Of a stretch of DNA of 64,000 bases, positions 29,607 through 40,525 are shown one piece after another. Numbering within the stretch: position 1 is the stretch's first letter; the number at the start of each line of letters is the position of its first letter. The stretch is from Rubellimicrobium thermophilum DSM 16684 (GTDB taxonomy: Bacteria > Pseudomonadota > Alphaproteobacteria > Rhodobacterales > Rhodobacteraceae), in the NCBI RefSeq assembly GCF_000442315.1, contig NZ_KE557320.1, positions 328,820 through 392,819 on the forward strand, written 5' to 3'. The notes under the pieces are model-generated. The model saw nothing but the letters and a program-made list of their open reading frames with translations, was not told the origin of the DNA and did no database searches. Made by a program: the position numbers and the translations under genes.

Positions 29607-30209
29607 ATGGCCCAAGGCATGACGACGGACCGCCCGGTTCTCGCAGAGATCGGGATGTCGGGCGAGGGGGCGATGCGGCTGGCGCGGCGGGCGATGCTGG
29701 TGGCAGCGGGCGTGGCCCTGCTGACCGTATCGGCCAAGATCCAGGTTCCGATGTGGCCGGTGCCGATCACGATGGGCACCTTTGCGGTTCTGGGGCTCGG
29801 GGCGGCCTACGGGCCGGGTCTCGGCCTCGTGACGATCTTGACCTATATGGGCCTTGGCGCGCTGGGGGCCGATGTCTTTGCCGGCTCGTCCGAGGTGTCG
29901 GGGATCACCTACATGCTGGGTGGAACGGGCGGCTATCTGCTCGGCTATGTGCTGGCCACCGTCGCGCTGGGGCTCTTTGCCCGCGCCGGATGGGACCGGT
30001 CGATGGGGCGGATGGCGCTGGCCATGCTGATCGGCAATGCGATCATCTATGTTCCCGGCCTGCTGTGGCTGGGGGTGCTGCATGGCTGGGACAAGCCGAT
30101 CCTGCAATGGGGCCTCTGGCCCTTCCTGATCGGGGACGCGATCAAGCTGGCCCTGGCGGCGCTGCTCTTCCCCTTTGCCTGGCGGATGGTGGCCCGGGCA
30201 AAGGGCTGA
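29607..30209 (+). CDS. bioY: Biotin transporter BioY (ECF S-component)
   Basis: 200 residues with about six membrane helices and the BioY signature: TVSAKIQVPMWPVPITMGTF in helix 1-2, then YGPGLGLVTILTYMGLGALGA-type helices and a conserved GGTGGYLLGY motif. BioY binds biotin in the inner membrane and works alone or with BioMN; neither bioM nor bioN is adjacent. The ATG at 29607 follows GGAGGGGAGG at good spacing; an ATG four codons later is an alternative. I see no BioR-type operator (TTATMKATAA) upstream. Confidence 0.93.
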   Translation: MAQGMTTDRPVLAEIGMSGEGAMRLARRAMLVAAGVALLTVSAKIQVPMWPVPITMGTFAVLGLGAAYGPGLGLVTILTYMGLGALGADVFAGSSEVSGITYMLGGTGGYLLGYVLATVALGLFARAGWDRSMGRMALAMLIGNAIIYVPGLLWLGVLHGWDKPILQWGLWPFLIGDAIKLALAALLFPFAWRMVARAKG

Positions 30210-30231
30210 GCGGCGACCTCCTTGCAGCATG

Positions 30232-30260
30232 AAACGGCCGGGCCCCGCGCCCGGCCGTTT
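30232..30260. terminator. Bidirectional terminator between bioY and dddP
   Basis: AAACGGCCGGGC pairs perfectly over 12 bp with GCCCGGCCGTTT around a 5-base loop. The A and T ends give a short U-tail on both strands, so it should stop transcription from both bioY and the convergent dddP. Confidence 0.8.
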
Positions 30261-30278
30261 CCGTCTGACGGGACCGGA

Positions 30279-31616
30279 TCACAGGAAGCGCTCGTCCCAG
30301 GGATAGCGGGTCAGCGTCTCGCAGCCCGTCTCGGTGATCAGCACCTGATCCTCGAGCTTGATCGAGAAATCGCCCCCCTCGGGGCTGACCAGCGCCTCGA
30401 CGCAAAGCGTCATGCCCGGCTCCAGCACGGCTTCCCAGGCGCCTTCGGACCATCCGTCGGGATAGGGGACAAGAGGCCATTCGTCGCACAGGCCGACGCC
30501 GTGCATCTTGCAGGAATATTTCTGCCGCTGGAATTCCGGCCGCAGGACATGGCCGCCGAAGGTCAGCTCCCGGATGGAGATACCCGGGCGCAGGCGGGCC
30601 TTGTGGTCGGCGATGTGCTCGAGCGCATGGGCATGGGCGTCGCGCATGGGCTGCGGCGCGCGCTCCTCGCCGATCCACCAGGTCCGGCTGATATCCACGC
30701 AGAAGCCGTAGCAGCCGATCAGATCGGTATCGAAGGCCAGGATCTCGCGGGGAGAGATCACGCGCGGGCCGCATTCCTGGAACCAGGGATTCGTCCGCGG
30801 CCCCGAGGCCAGAACCCGCGTCTCGATCCATTCGCCGCCGCGGCGGATGTTGCCGGCATGCAGCTCGGCCCAGACATCGTCCTCGGTCACGCCGCCGCGT
30901 GGGATCGCCTCGCGCGCAAAGCGTTCCATTTCGGCCACCGCCGCCTCGCAGGCCAGAGAGGCGCAGCGCATCGCGGCGATCTCGTCGGGGCCCTTGATGG
31001 CGCGCACGCGTTCGGTGACGGCCTCGCCTTCGGTCACCTCGAAGCCCGCGCGCTCCAGCGCGCGCAGCCCGTGGACCATGATCTTGTCCACCGCGATTCG
31101 GCGCGATCCGCCGCCATGGTCGCGCATCAGCTCTGCGATCTGTCCGGCGAAGGCGGCTGCATCGCGCGCCGTTCCCTCGCCGCTGACATTGTAGAAGAAG
31201 GACGCGCCGGACCGCACCTCGCGCACGAGGGGGTTGAAGCCGGACAGGAAGGGGGCCTGCCGGTAGTCGAACAGGACCATGTGGCCGTCGCAGCCCAGGA
31301 ACACGGCCCGGAAGGGATTGTGACTGTTCCAGAGCTGCATGTTGGTCGAATCGGTCGCGTAGCGGATGTTCAGCGGATCGAACAGCAGCAGGCCGCCGAT
31401 TCCGCGCGCCGCGATCGCTTCGGTCAGGCGGCGCCAGCGCCATTCGCGCATCCGCGCCAGATCCGGCGGAGAGAGGCCCGCCGCGGCCCATTCGGCAAAG
31501 GCCAGCGGCGTGGGGCCGATCTCCACGCGGTCGTTGTCGTCGGGAGTGCCGTCGGGGCGGGCCGGGCGGCGGCCAGGGTCGATCTTGCGTCGGTCGCGGA
31601 AGGGCGGAGGGGGCAT
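30279..31616 (-). CDS. dddP: Dimethylsulfoniopropionate lyase DddP
   Basis: 445 residues of the M24 (creatinase/aminopeptidase P) fold, matching DddP rather than Xaa-Pro peptidases. It has the DddP-type N-terminus with VEIGPTPLAFAEWAAAGL, FDPLNIRYATDSTNMQLWN and HGVGLCDEWPLV. The six metal ligands known for DddP (D295, D297, D307, H371, E406, E421) sit here at D296, D298, D308, H372, E407 and E422, and the proposed catalytic Asp377 at D378, all with a constant offset of one. It would cleave DMSP to dimethyl sulfide and acrylate. I chose the second of two in-frame ATGs because GGGA lies 6 bp before it. No other DMSP or acrylate gene is adjacent. Confidence 0.93.
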   Translation of the reverse strand: MPPPPFRDRRKIDPGRRPARPDGTPDDNDRVEIGPTPLAFAEWAAAGLSPPDLARMREWRWRRLTEAIAARGIGGLLLFDPLNIRYATDSTNMQLWNSHNPFRAVFLGCDGHMVLFDYRQAPFLSGFNPLVREVRSGASFFYNVSGEGTARDAAAFAGQIAELMRDHGGGSRRIAVDKIMVHGLRALERAGFEVTEGEAVTERVRAIKGPDEIAAMRCASLACEAAVAEMERFAREAIPRGGVTEDDVWAELHAGNIRRGGEWIETRVLASGPRTNPWFQECGPRVISPREILAFDTDLIGCYGFCVDISRTWWIGEERAPQPMRDAHAHALEHIADHKARLRPGISIRELTFGGHVLRPEFQRQKYSCKMHGVGLCDEWPLVPYPDGWSEGAWEAVLEPGMTLCVEALVSPEGGDFSIKLEDQVLITETGCETLTRYPWDERFL

Positions 31617-31735
31617 GGGCATTCCCGCTGCTGCCGGTGGGGGCAGCCGCCAGCCTGCCCCCAGCCGGTGCCGCCGTCCGGCCGGGCTGCGACATGGCGC
31701 GTCGCGGAGGGCGCGCCGGAAACCCGCCGGGGTTC

Positions 31736-32671
31736 TCAGGCGAGCCCGATCAGGACGCCCAGTCCGTCCAGCCCGCCGGCCATGCTCAGCGCACCGGTCC
31801 AGATCCCGCCCAGGGCCAGCATGCGCGCGCTGCGCTTCAGATCCGCTCCGCGGGCAAGACCATAGGCCATCACCGCCGCCCCCACCGGCAGGAAGACCAC
31901 CATCAGCGTCGCATCCATGGCATGGGCGGCCAGCCGCAGCTTGGCCGAGGGGCGCTGGTCCTCGGCGGGATCGTCCGGCGCATAGAGGGCGGCGCGCACG
32001 GCATGGAGGCTCGAACGGTCGGCCCGGGGCAGGTCGGGCTCGCGGTTGGCGGGCTCGCCGGGCCGGGCCACGGGGATGGCGTCCGGTCCGGGGTCCGGCA
32101 GGCCGGCCTGCCGGGCCGCGATCGTGGCATCGATCCGTGCCAGGATCCGGCTCACATCCTGCTGTTCGGGCAGGCGCCGGCGCCGCTCGACCTTGAGGCG
32201 CCGGGCCGTCACGCGCTTCTTTGCATCGGCCTCGGCATTGATCTGCAGCGCAAGACAGTCGTTGAGGCGGTCGAACAGGTCCGGCCCTGCGGTCTCCTCG
32301 CTTTCGGTCCAGACAGTCCGGGAGGGCGGGAAACGGTTGGAGATGCGCTCGGCGATCAGCCCGGCCAGGCGGCGCTGCTGCCGTGCGAGGCGATCATCGC
32401 CGGGCACGGGGGCAAAGCCGACCGCCACCGTGACGGCCGTCGCCTTCTCGCGGCCCAGATCCTCGGCCAGGCAGAGCCCGATTCGCGCCCCGCCGATATC
32501 CAGGATGGCGACATCGTCATGGTCCCAGGTCAGCCTGCGTTCGGTCACGCCGCAGCCCGACAGGGCCGAATCGAGATCGGCGACAAGCCGGGCGAAGGAA
32601 AATCGCGGCGACGCGGTATAGACGAGCTGCCCGATCGTCGTGCGTGGGATGGTGTCGGCCCTGTCGGTCAT
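31736..32671 (-). CDS. Conserved hypothetical membrane-associated protein
   Basis: 311 residues, not recognised. The N-terminal half (about residues 1-120) looks like a globular alpha/beta domain with ARIGLCLAEDL and VTVAVGFAPVPG strands. A basic helical stretch rich in Arg/Lys (KKRVTARRLKVERRRRLP, about 150-167) follows, then a Pro/Asp-rich linker. Two C-terminal hydrophobic helices (about 252-272 and 283-308) would anchor it in the membrane. Proteins of this plan occur in other Rhodobacterales genomes without assigned function. It sits downstream of the glnBA operon on the same strand, but glnA's terminator lies between them. Confidence 0.7.
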   Translation of the reverse strand: MTDRADTIPRTTIGQLVYTASPRFSFARLVADLDSALSGCGVTERRLTWDHDDVAILDIGGARIGLCLAEDLGREKATAVTVAVGFAPVPGDDRLARQQRRLAGLIAERISNRFPPSRTVWTESEETAGPDLFDRLNDCLALQINAEADAKKRVTARRLKVERRRRLPEQQDVSRILARIDATIAARQAGLPDPGPDAIPVARPGEPANREPDLPRADRSSLHAVRAALYAPDDPAEDQRPSAKLRLAAHAMDATLMVVFLPVGAAVMAYGLARGADLKRSARMLALGGIWTGALSMAGGLDGLGVLIGLA

Positions 32672-32867
32672 GGCGGATCTCCTGGTCAGCGGACGGCCTT
32701 CGGCTGGCCTGCAACCAAGGGATGACCCCGCAATCGGGCGAGTCTCGGAAGGGTTTATGGAATGTTAATGGTGCCCGGTGCCCCGGCCGCCCTGATTCTG
32801 TCGCAATGCGGGGCGCAGCCGGACCTTTTTCTCGGGGCAGCGGGGCGGGATCCGGGTCGAATCGCAA

Positions 32868-32891
32868 GGGGGGCGCCCTGTGGCGCCCCCC
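32868..32891 (-). terminator. Hairpin after glnA
   Basis: GGGGGGCGCC pairs perfectly over 10 bp with GGCGCCCCCC around a 4-base loop, 29 bp past the glnA stop codon. On the minus strand the stem is followed by TTGCG, only a weak tail. Confidence 0.55.
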
Positions 32892-32919
32892 ATCCGGTGC
32901 TGTCCGCCGACGGTGGCGG

Positions 32920-34323
32920 TCAGCAGGAATAGTACATCTTGTATTCGACAGGATGCGGGGTGTGCTCGAAGGCGTAGACCTCTTCCCACTTGAGCGCCAT
33001 GTAGCCCTCGAGCTGGTCGCGGGTGAACACGTCGCCCTGCAGCAGGAATTCGTGGTCCTTCTCCAGCTCCTGGAGCGCCTCGCGCAGGGAACCGCAGACC
33101 GTCGGGATCTGGGCCAGTTCCTCGGGCGGCAGATCGTAGAGATCCTTGTCCGAGCTGGGGCCGGGGTCGATCCGGTTCCGGATCCCGTCGAGACCGGCCA
33201 TCAGCAGCGCGGCGAAGGCCAGATAGGGGTTGGCCGAGGGATCCGGGAAACGGGCTTCGATGCGCTTGGCCTTGGGCGATTCGGCCCACGGGATGCGGAT
33301 GCAGCCGGAGCGGTTGCGCGCCGAATAGGCCCGCAGGACCGGTGCCTCGAAGCCCGGGATCAGCCGCTTGTAGCTGTTGGTGCCGGGATTGGTGAGGGCG
33401 TTGAGCGCCTTGGCATGCTTGAGGATGCCGCCGATATACCACAGCGCCTCCTGGCTCAGGTCGGCATATTTGTCGCCGGCGAAGAGCGGCTTGCCGTCCT
33501 TCCAGATCGACATGTTGACATGCATGCCGCTGCCGTTGTCGCCGGCGATGGGCTTGGGCATGAAGGTCGCGGTCTTGCCGTAGGCCTGCGCCACGTTGTG
33601 GATGACATATTTGTACTTCTGGATCTCGTCGGCCTGCTTGGTGAGCGTGCCGAAGATGATCCCCAGTTCGTGCTGGGTGGAGGCCACCTCGTGATGGTGC
33701 TTGTCCACCTTCATGCCCATCCGCTTCATGGTGGACAGCATCTCGGAGCGCAGGTCCTGCCCGTCATCGATGGGGGGCACGGGGAAATAGCCGCCCTTGA
33801 CGCCGGGCCGGTGCCCCATGTTGCCGACCTCGAACTCCTTGTCCGTGTTCCAGGCCGCATCCACCCCGTCCACCTCGAAGGACACCTTGTTCATGGCGAC
33901 CTGGAAGCGGACATTGTCGAAGATGAAGAATTCGGCTTCGGGGCCGAAATAGGCCACATCGCCGATGCCGGTGGATTTGAGATACTGCTCGGCCTTCACG
34001 GCGGTTCCGCGCGGGTCGCGCGAATAGGGTTCGCCCGTGTCCGGCTCCACGACATTGCAGTGCACGCAGACCGTCTTCTCGGCGAAGAAGGGATCGACAT
34101 AGGCCGATTCGACATCGGGCAACAGCTTCATGTCGGACTGGTCGATGCTCTTCCATCCGGCGATGGACGAGCCGTCGAACATGAAGCCGTCCTCGACGAA
34201 GTCCGCATCCACCAGATCAGCCAGCACCGTGACATGCTGAAGCTTGCCGCGCGGATCGGTGAAACGGATATCGACATAGGCCGCCTCTTCCGAGGCGATG
34301 AGGTCGAGTAGCTTGTTGGCCAT
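32920..34323 (-). CDS. glnA: Type I glutamine synthetase
   Basis: 467 residues of the bacterial GSI-beta class, dodecameric, forming glutamine from glutamate, ammonia and ATP. Motifs are [12 protein letters not shown] (residues about 50-61), the ATP-binding [14 protein letters not shown] and the late adenylylation loop [11 protein letters not shown], whose Tyr is the target of GlnE. Activity should therefore be controlled by reversible adenylylation. The start [21 protein letters not shown] is at 34323. It is 53 bp downstream of glnB, the classical glnB-glnA operon of Rhodobacter relatives. Confidence 0.98.
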   Translation of the reverse strand: MANKLLDLIASEEAAYVDIRFTDPRGKLQHVTVLADLVDADFVEDGFMFDGSSIAGWKSIDQSDMKLLPDVESAYVDPFFAEKTVCVHCNVVEPDTGEPYSRDPRGTAVKAEQYLKSTGIGDVAYFGPEAEFFIFDNVRFQVAMNKVSFEVDGVDAAWNTDKEFEVGNMGHRPGVKGGYFPVPPIDDGQDLRSEMLSTMKRMGMKVDKHHHEVASTQHELGIIFGTLTKQADEIQKYKYVIHNVAQAYGKTATFMPKPIAGDNGSGMHVNMSIWKDGKPLFAGDKYADLSQEALWYIGGILKHAKALNALTNPGTNSYKRLIPGFEAPVLRAYSARNRSGCIRIPWAESPKAKRIEARFPDPSANPYLAFAALLMAGLDGIRNRIDPGPSSDKDLYDLPPEELAQIPTVCGSLREALQELEKDHEFLLQGDVFTRDQLEGYMALKWEEVYAFEHTPHPVEYKMYYSC

Positions 34324-34376
34324 GGTCCTTCCCTTGTGCCGGAAATCCTCGGGGCCCGTGGGGCCCGTGTCTGTGC

Positions 34377-36492
<2,116 letters not shown>

Positions 36493-36534
36493 AAGGGGCT
36501 TCCGGGGCCGCAGAGGGGGCCGCACAGGCCGCGT

Positions 36535-36984
36535 TCAGACCCCGACTTCCACCCCGTCGGCATAGACGATCTGCGGCCTGTCGAAGGTCAGCGTGTAGAG
36601 CGTGAGACCCCGCGGGCGCTCCTCGGTGACGAATTCGCCGTCGATCAGGTGATGCACCTCCAGCAGGGCGCGGGGCGTCCCGCAGAAGGCGCGGGCCCGC
36701 CAGTCGCGCAGATGGAGGCGCGTGCCCGGACCCATCAGCAGGTCCCGGTCGGGCCGGTTGCGGCCAAGGCCCCCTGCCGCGATCCGGATCGGGGCCAGGC
36801 GCGCCGCCACCGCCTCCAGCGCGCGCAGCGGCTGGGCACCGTGATCGCGGGTGATCACGCGGTCCCCCGGCCGCAGATCCTCGACCGCGACGGCGCCCCG
36901 CAGCGTCAGGATGGCGGTCCCCGTCGCCAGCCCGGACAGGAGCGTGAGGCAGCTTCGGGCGCTGATCAGGGTGGCGGCGGTCAT
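36535..36984 (-). CDS. Hint-domain-containing protein
   Basis: 149 residues dominated by a Hint (Hedgehog/intein) fold: [20 protein letters not shown] with the block A position, then [17 protein letters not shown], and the late HHLIDGEFV strand. The usual catalytic Cys at block A is replaced by Thr/Ala-type residues (GTAIL), so autoprocessing is unlikely. Many Rhodobacterales carry Hint_2 domains at the end of calcium-binding exported proteins; this one stands alone. The ATG at 36984 has AAGGAT 8 bp upstream. A perfect inverted repeat lies 35 bp upstream. Confidence 0.75.
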   Translation of the reverse strand: MTAATLISARSCLTLLSGLATGTAILTLRGAVAVEDLRPGDRVITRDHGAQPLRALEAVAARLAPIRIAAGGLGRNRPDRDLLMGPGTRLHLRDWRARAFCGTPRALLEVHHLIDGEFVTEERPRGLTLYTLTFDRPQIVYADGVEVGV

Positions 36985-37018
36985 CGGCGGATCCTTGTTG
37001 CGGCGGGTTTCGTCCCCA

Positions 37019-37038
37019 TTGACACCCCAATGTGTCAA
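37019..37038. promoter_or_regulatory. Perfect 7-bp-arm inverted repeat upstream of the Hint-domain gene
   Basis: TTGACAC-CCCAAT-GTGTCAA is a 20-bp perfect inverted repeat that includes a consensus -35 hexamer (TTGACA) on both strands. It lies 35 bp upstream of the Hint-domain start, placing it over the probable promoter. A second, looser inverted repeat GGTAAA-N22-TTTACC follows at 37044-37077. This is the most operator-like sequence in the window outside the GTA region. Confidence 0.5.
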
Positions 37039-37159
37039 CAAGAGGTAAACGCCGGCCGCATTTCTGCCGTATTTACCCCCTCGCGCCCCGGTCCGCCCTC
37101 TGCTAAGGGGCGGCGAAGTCGAGGGGGGGAGGGGTTTGCCCGTCCCTCCCCGCGGTCAT

Positions 37160-37244
37160 GCGGGTGTGGCGGAACTGGCAGACGCACCGGATTTAGGTTC
37201 CGGCGCCGCGAGGCGTGGGGGTTCGAGTCCCTTCACCCGCACCA
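37160..37244 (+). tRNA. tRNA-Leu (anticodon UAG)
   Basis: An 85-nt class II tRNA with an encoded CCA. The acceptor stem GCGGGTG pairs with CACCCGC, the variable arm is long (GGCGCCGCGAGGCGT region), and the T arm has GGTTCGAGTCC. The anticodon stem CCGGA/TCCGG encloses the loop TTTAGGT, giving UAG, which reads CUA. Confidence 0.95.
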
Positions 37245-37359
37245 GGGCCGCATCGGGGGCCGGGACGGGGCTGCATCGGGGACCGGCCGGGCAGGCCGGA
37301 CCGGCGGCCGAACAGGGGAAGGACGCGGAGCCACCTCCGCGAGCACGAGAGGATCAAGG

Positions 37360-38691
37360 ATGGAAGTCACCGAGACGCTGAACGAAGGCCTCAAGCGCGG
37401 CTATCGCGTCACCGTCACCGCGGCCGAGCTCGACGGCAGGGTTCAGGCCAAGCTCGCCGAGGTGCAGCCCCAGATCGCCATGAAGGGCTTCCGCAAGGGC
37501 AAGGTGCCGATGTCGCTGCTGCGCCGCCAGCATGGTCCCCGTCTTCTGGGCGAAGCCATGCAGGAGACGATCGACGGGGCCGTGGCGGCGCATCTGGAGA
37601 AGACGGGCGACCGCCCGGCGATGCAGCCTTCGGTGAAGCTGGCCAATCAGGACTGGAAGGAAGGCGACGATCTGATCGTCGATGTCACCTACGAGACCCT
37701 GCCCCAGGTCCCCGAAGTGGATCTGACGGCGCTCTCTCTCACCCGGCTCAAGGCCGTGGCCGATGACGCCGCCGTGGAAGAGGCCCTGAACCGCCTTGCC
37801 GAATCGGCCCGCAGCTGGGAGGAGCGCCGCAAGGGCAGCAAGGCGCGCGAAGGGGATCAGGTCGTCATCGACTTCACCGGCCGCATCGACGGCGAGGCCT
37901 TCGAGGGCGGCGCGGCCACCGACTATCCGCTGGTGCTCGGCTCGGGATCCTTCATCCCCGGCTTCGAGGACCAGCTCGCCGGCGTCAAGGCCGGCGAGGA
38001 GAAGGAAGTGACCGTCACCTTCCCCGAGAACTACGGGGCCCGGCATCTTGCCGGGAAGACGGCAGTGTTCTCCGTCACGGTCAAGGCCGTGAAGGAGCCC
38101 AAGCCCGCCTCCGTGGATGACGAGCTGGCCAAGCGGTTCGGCGCCGACGATCTGGAGGCCCTCAAGGCCCGGATCCGCGAACAGGTGGAGCGCGAATATG
38201 CCGCCGCCTCGCGCGCAGTGGCCAAGCGCGCGCTGCTCGACCTTCTCGATGGTCAGGTGGATTTCGAGCTGCCCGAAGGCCTCGTGAAGGCCGAGGCCGA
38301 GCAGATCGCCCATCAGCTCTGGCATGAGGAACATCCCGAGGAGCACGGCCACGGCCATGGCCATATCGAGCCGACCGAGGATCACATCCGGCTGGCCCGG
38401 CGCCGCGTGAAGCTGGGGCTGCTTCTGGCCGATATCGGCACGAAGGCCGAAGTGAAGGTGACCGATCAGGAGCTGACCCAGGCCGTCCTGAACGAGGCGC
38501 GCCGCTATCGCGGTCAGGAACGGCAGTTCTTCGAATATATCCAGAACAATGCCGCTGCGCGCCAGCAGCTCCAGGCGCCGATCTTCGAGGACAAGGTCAT
38601 CGACCACATCTTCGCGACCGCCCGGGTCGAGGAGAAGGAAGTCGGCAAGGACGAGCTCAAGGCCGCGGTGGACGCCCTCGACCAGGAATGA
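37360..38691 (+). CDS. tig: Trigger factor
   Basis: 443 residues: the ribosome-binding N-terminal domain with the [14 protein letters not shown] signature (about residues 45-58), an FKBP-type prolyl isomerase domain (about 155-245, with [13 protein letters not shown] and [14 protein letters not shown]), and a helical C-terminal chaperone domain. It holds nascent chains at the exit tunnel. A His-rich insert [14 protein letters not shown] (about residues 326-339) in the C-terminal domain is distinctive. The ATG at 37360 follows GAGAGGATCAAGG. It is 116 bp after tRNA-Leu and is closed by a strong terminator. Confidence 0.97.
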   Translation: MEVTETLNEGLKRGYRVTVTAAELDGRVQAKLAEVQPQIAMKGFRKGKVPMSLLRRQHGPRLLGEAMQETIDGAVAAHLEKTGDRPAMQPSVKLANQDWKEGDDLIVDVTYETLPQVPEVDLTALSLTRLKAVADDAAVEEALNRLAESARSWEERRKGSKAREGDQVVIDFTGRIDGEAFEGGAATDYPLVLGSGSFIPGFEDQLAGVKAGEEKEVTVTFPENYGARHLAGKTAVFSVTVKAVKEPKPASVDDELAKRFGADDLEALKARIREQVEREYAAASRAVAKRALLDLLDGQVDFELPEGLVKAEAEQIAHQLWHEEHPEEHGHGHGHIEPTEDHIRLARRRVKLGLLLADIGTKAEVKVTDQELTQAVLNEARRYRGQERQFFEYIQNNAAARQQLQAPIFEDKVIDHIFATARVEEKEVGKDELKAAVDALDQE

Positions 38692-38767
38692 GGGCCGCAG
38701 GGCCGGATGCCCCGGACCGGGGCGTCCGCCAGCGCCAGGCAGGCCGGACAGCAGCCCGGACAGACGG

Positions 38768-38800
38768 ACGGCCGGTCCCCGAGGCGGGACCGGCCGTTTC
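38768..38800 (+). terminator. Rho-independent terminator after tig
   Basis: ACGGCCGGTCCC pairs perfectly over 12 bp with GGGACCGGCCGT around a 6-base loop, followed by TTTC. It lies 77 bp beyond the tig stop codon. The rest of the 310-bp gap between tig and rplI holds only one more hairpin, which serves rplI. Confidence 0.8.
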
Positions 38801-38943
38801 CCTGTGACGATTCCTGTCCGGCGGTCTGTCCGCTGTCCGATGGTCTGCCGTGCCCCCGTGCCTGTGGCTTCCGGCGTGGCGGGCTGGTCTCCGTCCTCTC
38901 TGTTTCGGCGCGGCGGGGGGGGACAGAAAGGCCGAGATGCGAA

Positions 38944-38969
38944 CGGGCCGCCCGGAAGGGGGCGGCCCG
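38944..38969 (-). terminator. Hairpin terminator after rplI
   Basis: CGGGCCGCCC pairs perfectly over 10 bp with GGGCGGCCCG around a 6-base loop. On the minus strand it is followed by TTCG, 34 bp beyond the rplI stop codon. Confidence 0.65.
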
Positions 38970-39002
38970 CCAGGGCATCCGTGCTGCGGGAGGGACGGGG
39001 CC

Positions 39003-39572
39003 TCAGGCCTCCTGGGCCGCGGTGCCGATCTCGTCGAAGAGCTGCGAGACCTCGAATTCGGCCTGCGCCTCGGCCTCGGCCGCGAGCTCAGCGACCGACT
39101 TGCCCTGCGCCTGCAGCTCCGCTTCCTCGGGCGAACGGGCGACATTGACATGGATCGTCGCATCCACCTCGGGATGCAGACGCAGCGTCACGGCATGCAG
39201 GCCCAGCTCCTTGATGGGCGCGTTCAGGATCACCTGCCGGCGCTCCACCGTGAAGCCGGCTGCCGCGGCTGCCTCGGCCACGTCGCGGGGGGTCACCGAA
39301 CCGTAGAGCGCCCCGCCGTCCGAGGCCGAGCGGATGACCACGAAGGTCTGTCCGTCGATCTGTTCGGCCAGGCGCTGGGCTTCGGCCCGGGTCTCGCGGT
39401 TGCGGGCCTCGAGCTCGGCCTTCTGCGCCTCGAAGCGGCGGATGTTGTCTTCGGAGGCGCGCAGGGCCTTGCCCTGAGGCAGCAGGTAGTTGCGGGCGTA
39501 ACCGGGCCTGACGGTCACGACATCGCCCATCTGGCCGAGCTTGGCCACCCGTTCGAGAAGGATCACTTGCAT
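39003..39572 (-). CDS. rplI: 50S ribosomal protein L9
   Basis: 189 residues. The N-terminal rRNA-binding domain [19 protein letters not shown] with [13 protein letters not shown] (Leu-Pro-x-Gly signature) is followed by a long connecting helix and the C-terminal domain. An Ala/Glu-rich tail of about 35 residues beyond E. coli L9 (149 aa) is common in Rhodobacterales. It is the last gene of rpsF-rpsR-rplI, 10 bp after rpsR. Confidence 0.97.
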   Translation of the reverse strand: MQVILLERVAKLGQMGDVVTVRPGYARNYLLPQGKALRASEDNIRRFEAQKAELEARNRETRAEAQRLAEQIDGQTFVVIRSASDGGALYGSVTPRDVAEAAAAAGFTVERRQVILNAPIKELGLHAVTLRLHPEVDATIHVNVARSPEEAELQAQGKSVAELAAEAEAQAEFEVSQLFDEIGTAAQEA

Positions 39573-39582
39573 CGCGGGGTCC

Positions 39583-39810
39583 TCACTTCACGACATAGGG
39601 CAGCAGCGCGAGGAAGCGGGCCCGCTTGATCGCCTGCGCCAGGCGCCGCTGGTTCTTGGCGCTGACAGCGGTGATGCGCGAGGGGACGATCTTGCCCCGC
39701 TCGCTGATATAGCGCTGGAGCAGGCGCGTGTCCTTGTAGTCGATCTTGGGCGCGTCCTTGCCCTCGAAGGGGTCGGACTTGCGGCGGCGGAAGAAGGGTC
39801 GGGTCGCCAT
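39583..39810 (-). CDS. rpsR: 30S ribosomal protein S18
   Basis: 75 residues with RRRKSDPF, the S18 core [19 protein letters not shown] and [20 protein letters not shown] (20 residues). It forms a heterodimer with S6 on the platform of the small subunit. It lies 20 bp downstream of rpsF. Confidence 0.98.
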   Translation of the reverse strand: MATRPFFRRRKSDPFEGKDAPKIDYKDTRLLQRYISERGKIVPSRITAVSAKNQRRLAQAIKRARFLALLPYVVK

Positions 39811-39830
39811 GGGTCATGTCCTCCTGAAGA

Positions 39831-40214
39831 TCACTGCCGGTCGCGCGATGCGCTGCCGCGCTCCTCGCGCGAGCCGCGGCCTTCGCGGTCGTCGCGCTTC
39901 TGCATCTGGACCGAGGGGCCGTCCTCATGGGCGTCCACCTTGACGGTCAGCACGCGCATCACGTCCTCGTGCAGCCGCATCAGGCGCTCCATCTCCTGCA
40001 CCGCGGCCGGCGGGGCGTCGGAACGCAGGAAGGCGTAATGGCCCTTGCGGTTCTTGTTGATCTTGTAGGACATCGTCTTGATGCCCCAGTATTCCTGCCC
40101 GACGACCTTGCCGCCGTTCTCGGTCAGGACATTGCCGAAATGTTCGATCAGTGCTTCGACCTGCGCGCCGGACAGGTCCTGACGCGCGATGAACACATGC
40201 TCGTAGAGAGCCAT
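39831..40214 (-). CDS. rpsF: 30S ribosomal protein S6
   Basis: 127 residues: the S6 fold with YEHVFIARQDLSGAQVEALIE, split here as YEHVFIARQDL and the following helix, then GQEYWGIKTMSYKINKNRKG and a hydrophilic Arg/Glu/Ser-rich tail that replaces the Glu tail of E. coli S6. First gene of the rpsF-rpsR-rplI operon. It is preceded by a recognisable promoter and a leader of about 105 bp, which may hold the S6:S18-binding autoregulatory structure, though I could not delineate it. Confidence 0.97.
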   Translation of the reverse strand: MALYEHVFIARQDLSGAQVEALIEHFGNVLTENGGKVVGQEYWGIKTMSYKINKNRKGHYAFLRSDAPPAAVQEMERLMRLHEDVMRVLTVKVDAHEDGPSVQMQKRDDREGRGSREERGSASRDRQ

Positions 40215-40321
40215 GGTCGCTCCTTGCTCGGGCGCGCTTCATAGGGAGGGGGTTCTGCCTTCCGCGCCCCCACCCACGAGAGGCAGCGCCGATCCGATGG
40301 GCCCCGCGGAAGGAATGCGGC

Positions 40322-40349
40322 CTTATAGCGGGCGCCGCTCCGGACGCAA
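40322..40349 (-). promoter_or_regulatory. Probable housekeeping promoter of rpsF-rpsR-rplI
   Basis: On the minus strand TTGCGT (-35) and TATAAG (-10) are separated by 16 bp, about 108 bp upstream of the rpsF start. TATAAG is conspicuous in a sequence that is otherwise nearly all G and C. Confidence 0.55.
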
Positions 40350-40525
40350 GGGGATCGGCGGGATCGGCAGGATCGGCGGGCAGGACGATGGGCGCGGTCC
40401 GGGGCGCGGTCCGGGGCGACCGGCCGCCCGCATCGCCGCTGCCCATTTCCTGCCGCATTCCTGCCGTGCTGTCGGACCGCCCTGCTGACAGGATCGGGCC
40501 ATCCGCCGTCTGCCCCGCAGCAAGG

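Noticed and set aside
37160-37244. tRNA-Leu as an integration site for a genomic island
   Set aside because: No repeated tRNA 3' end, integrase or composition change is seen around it.
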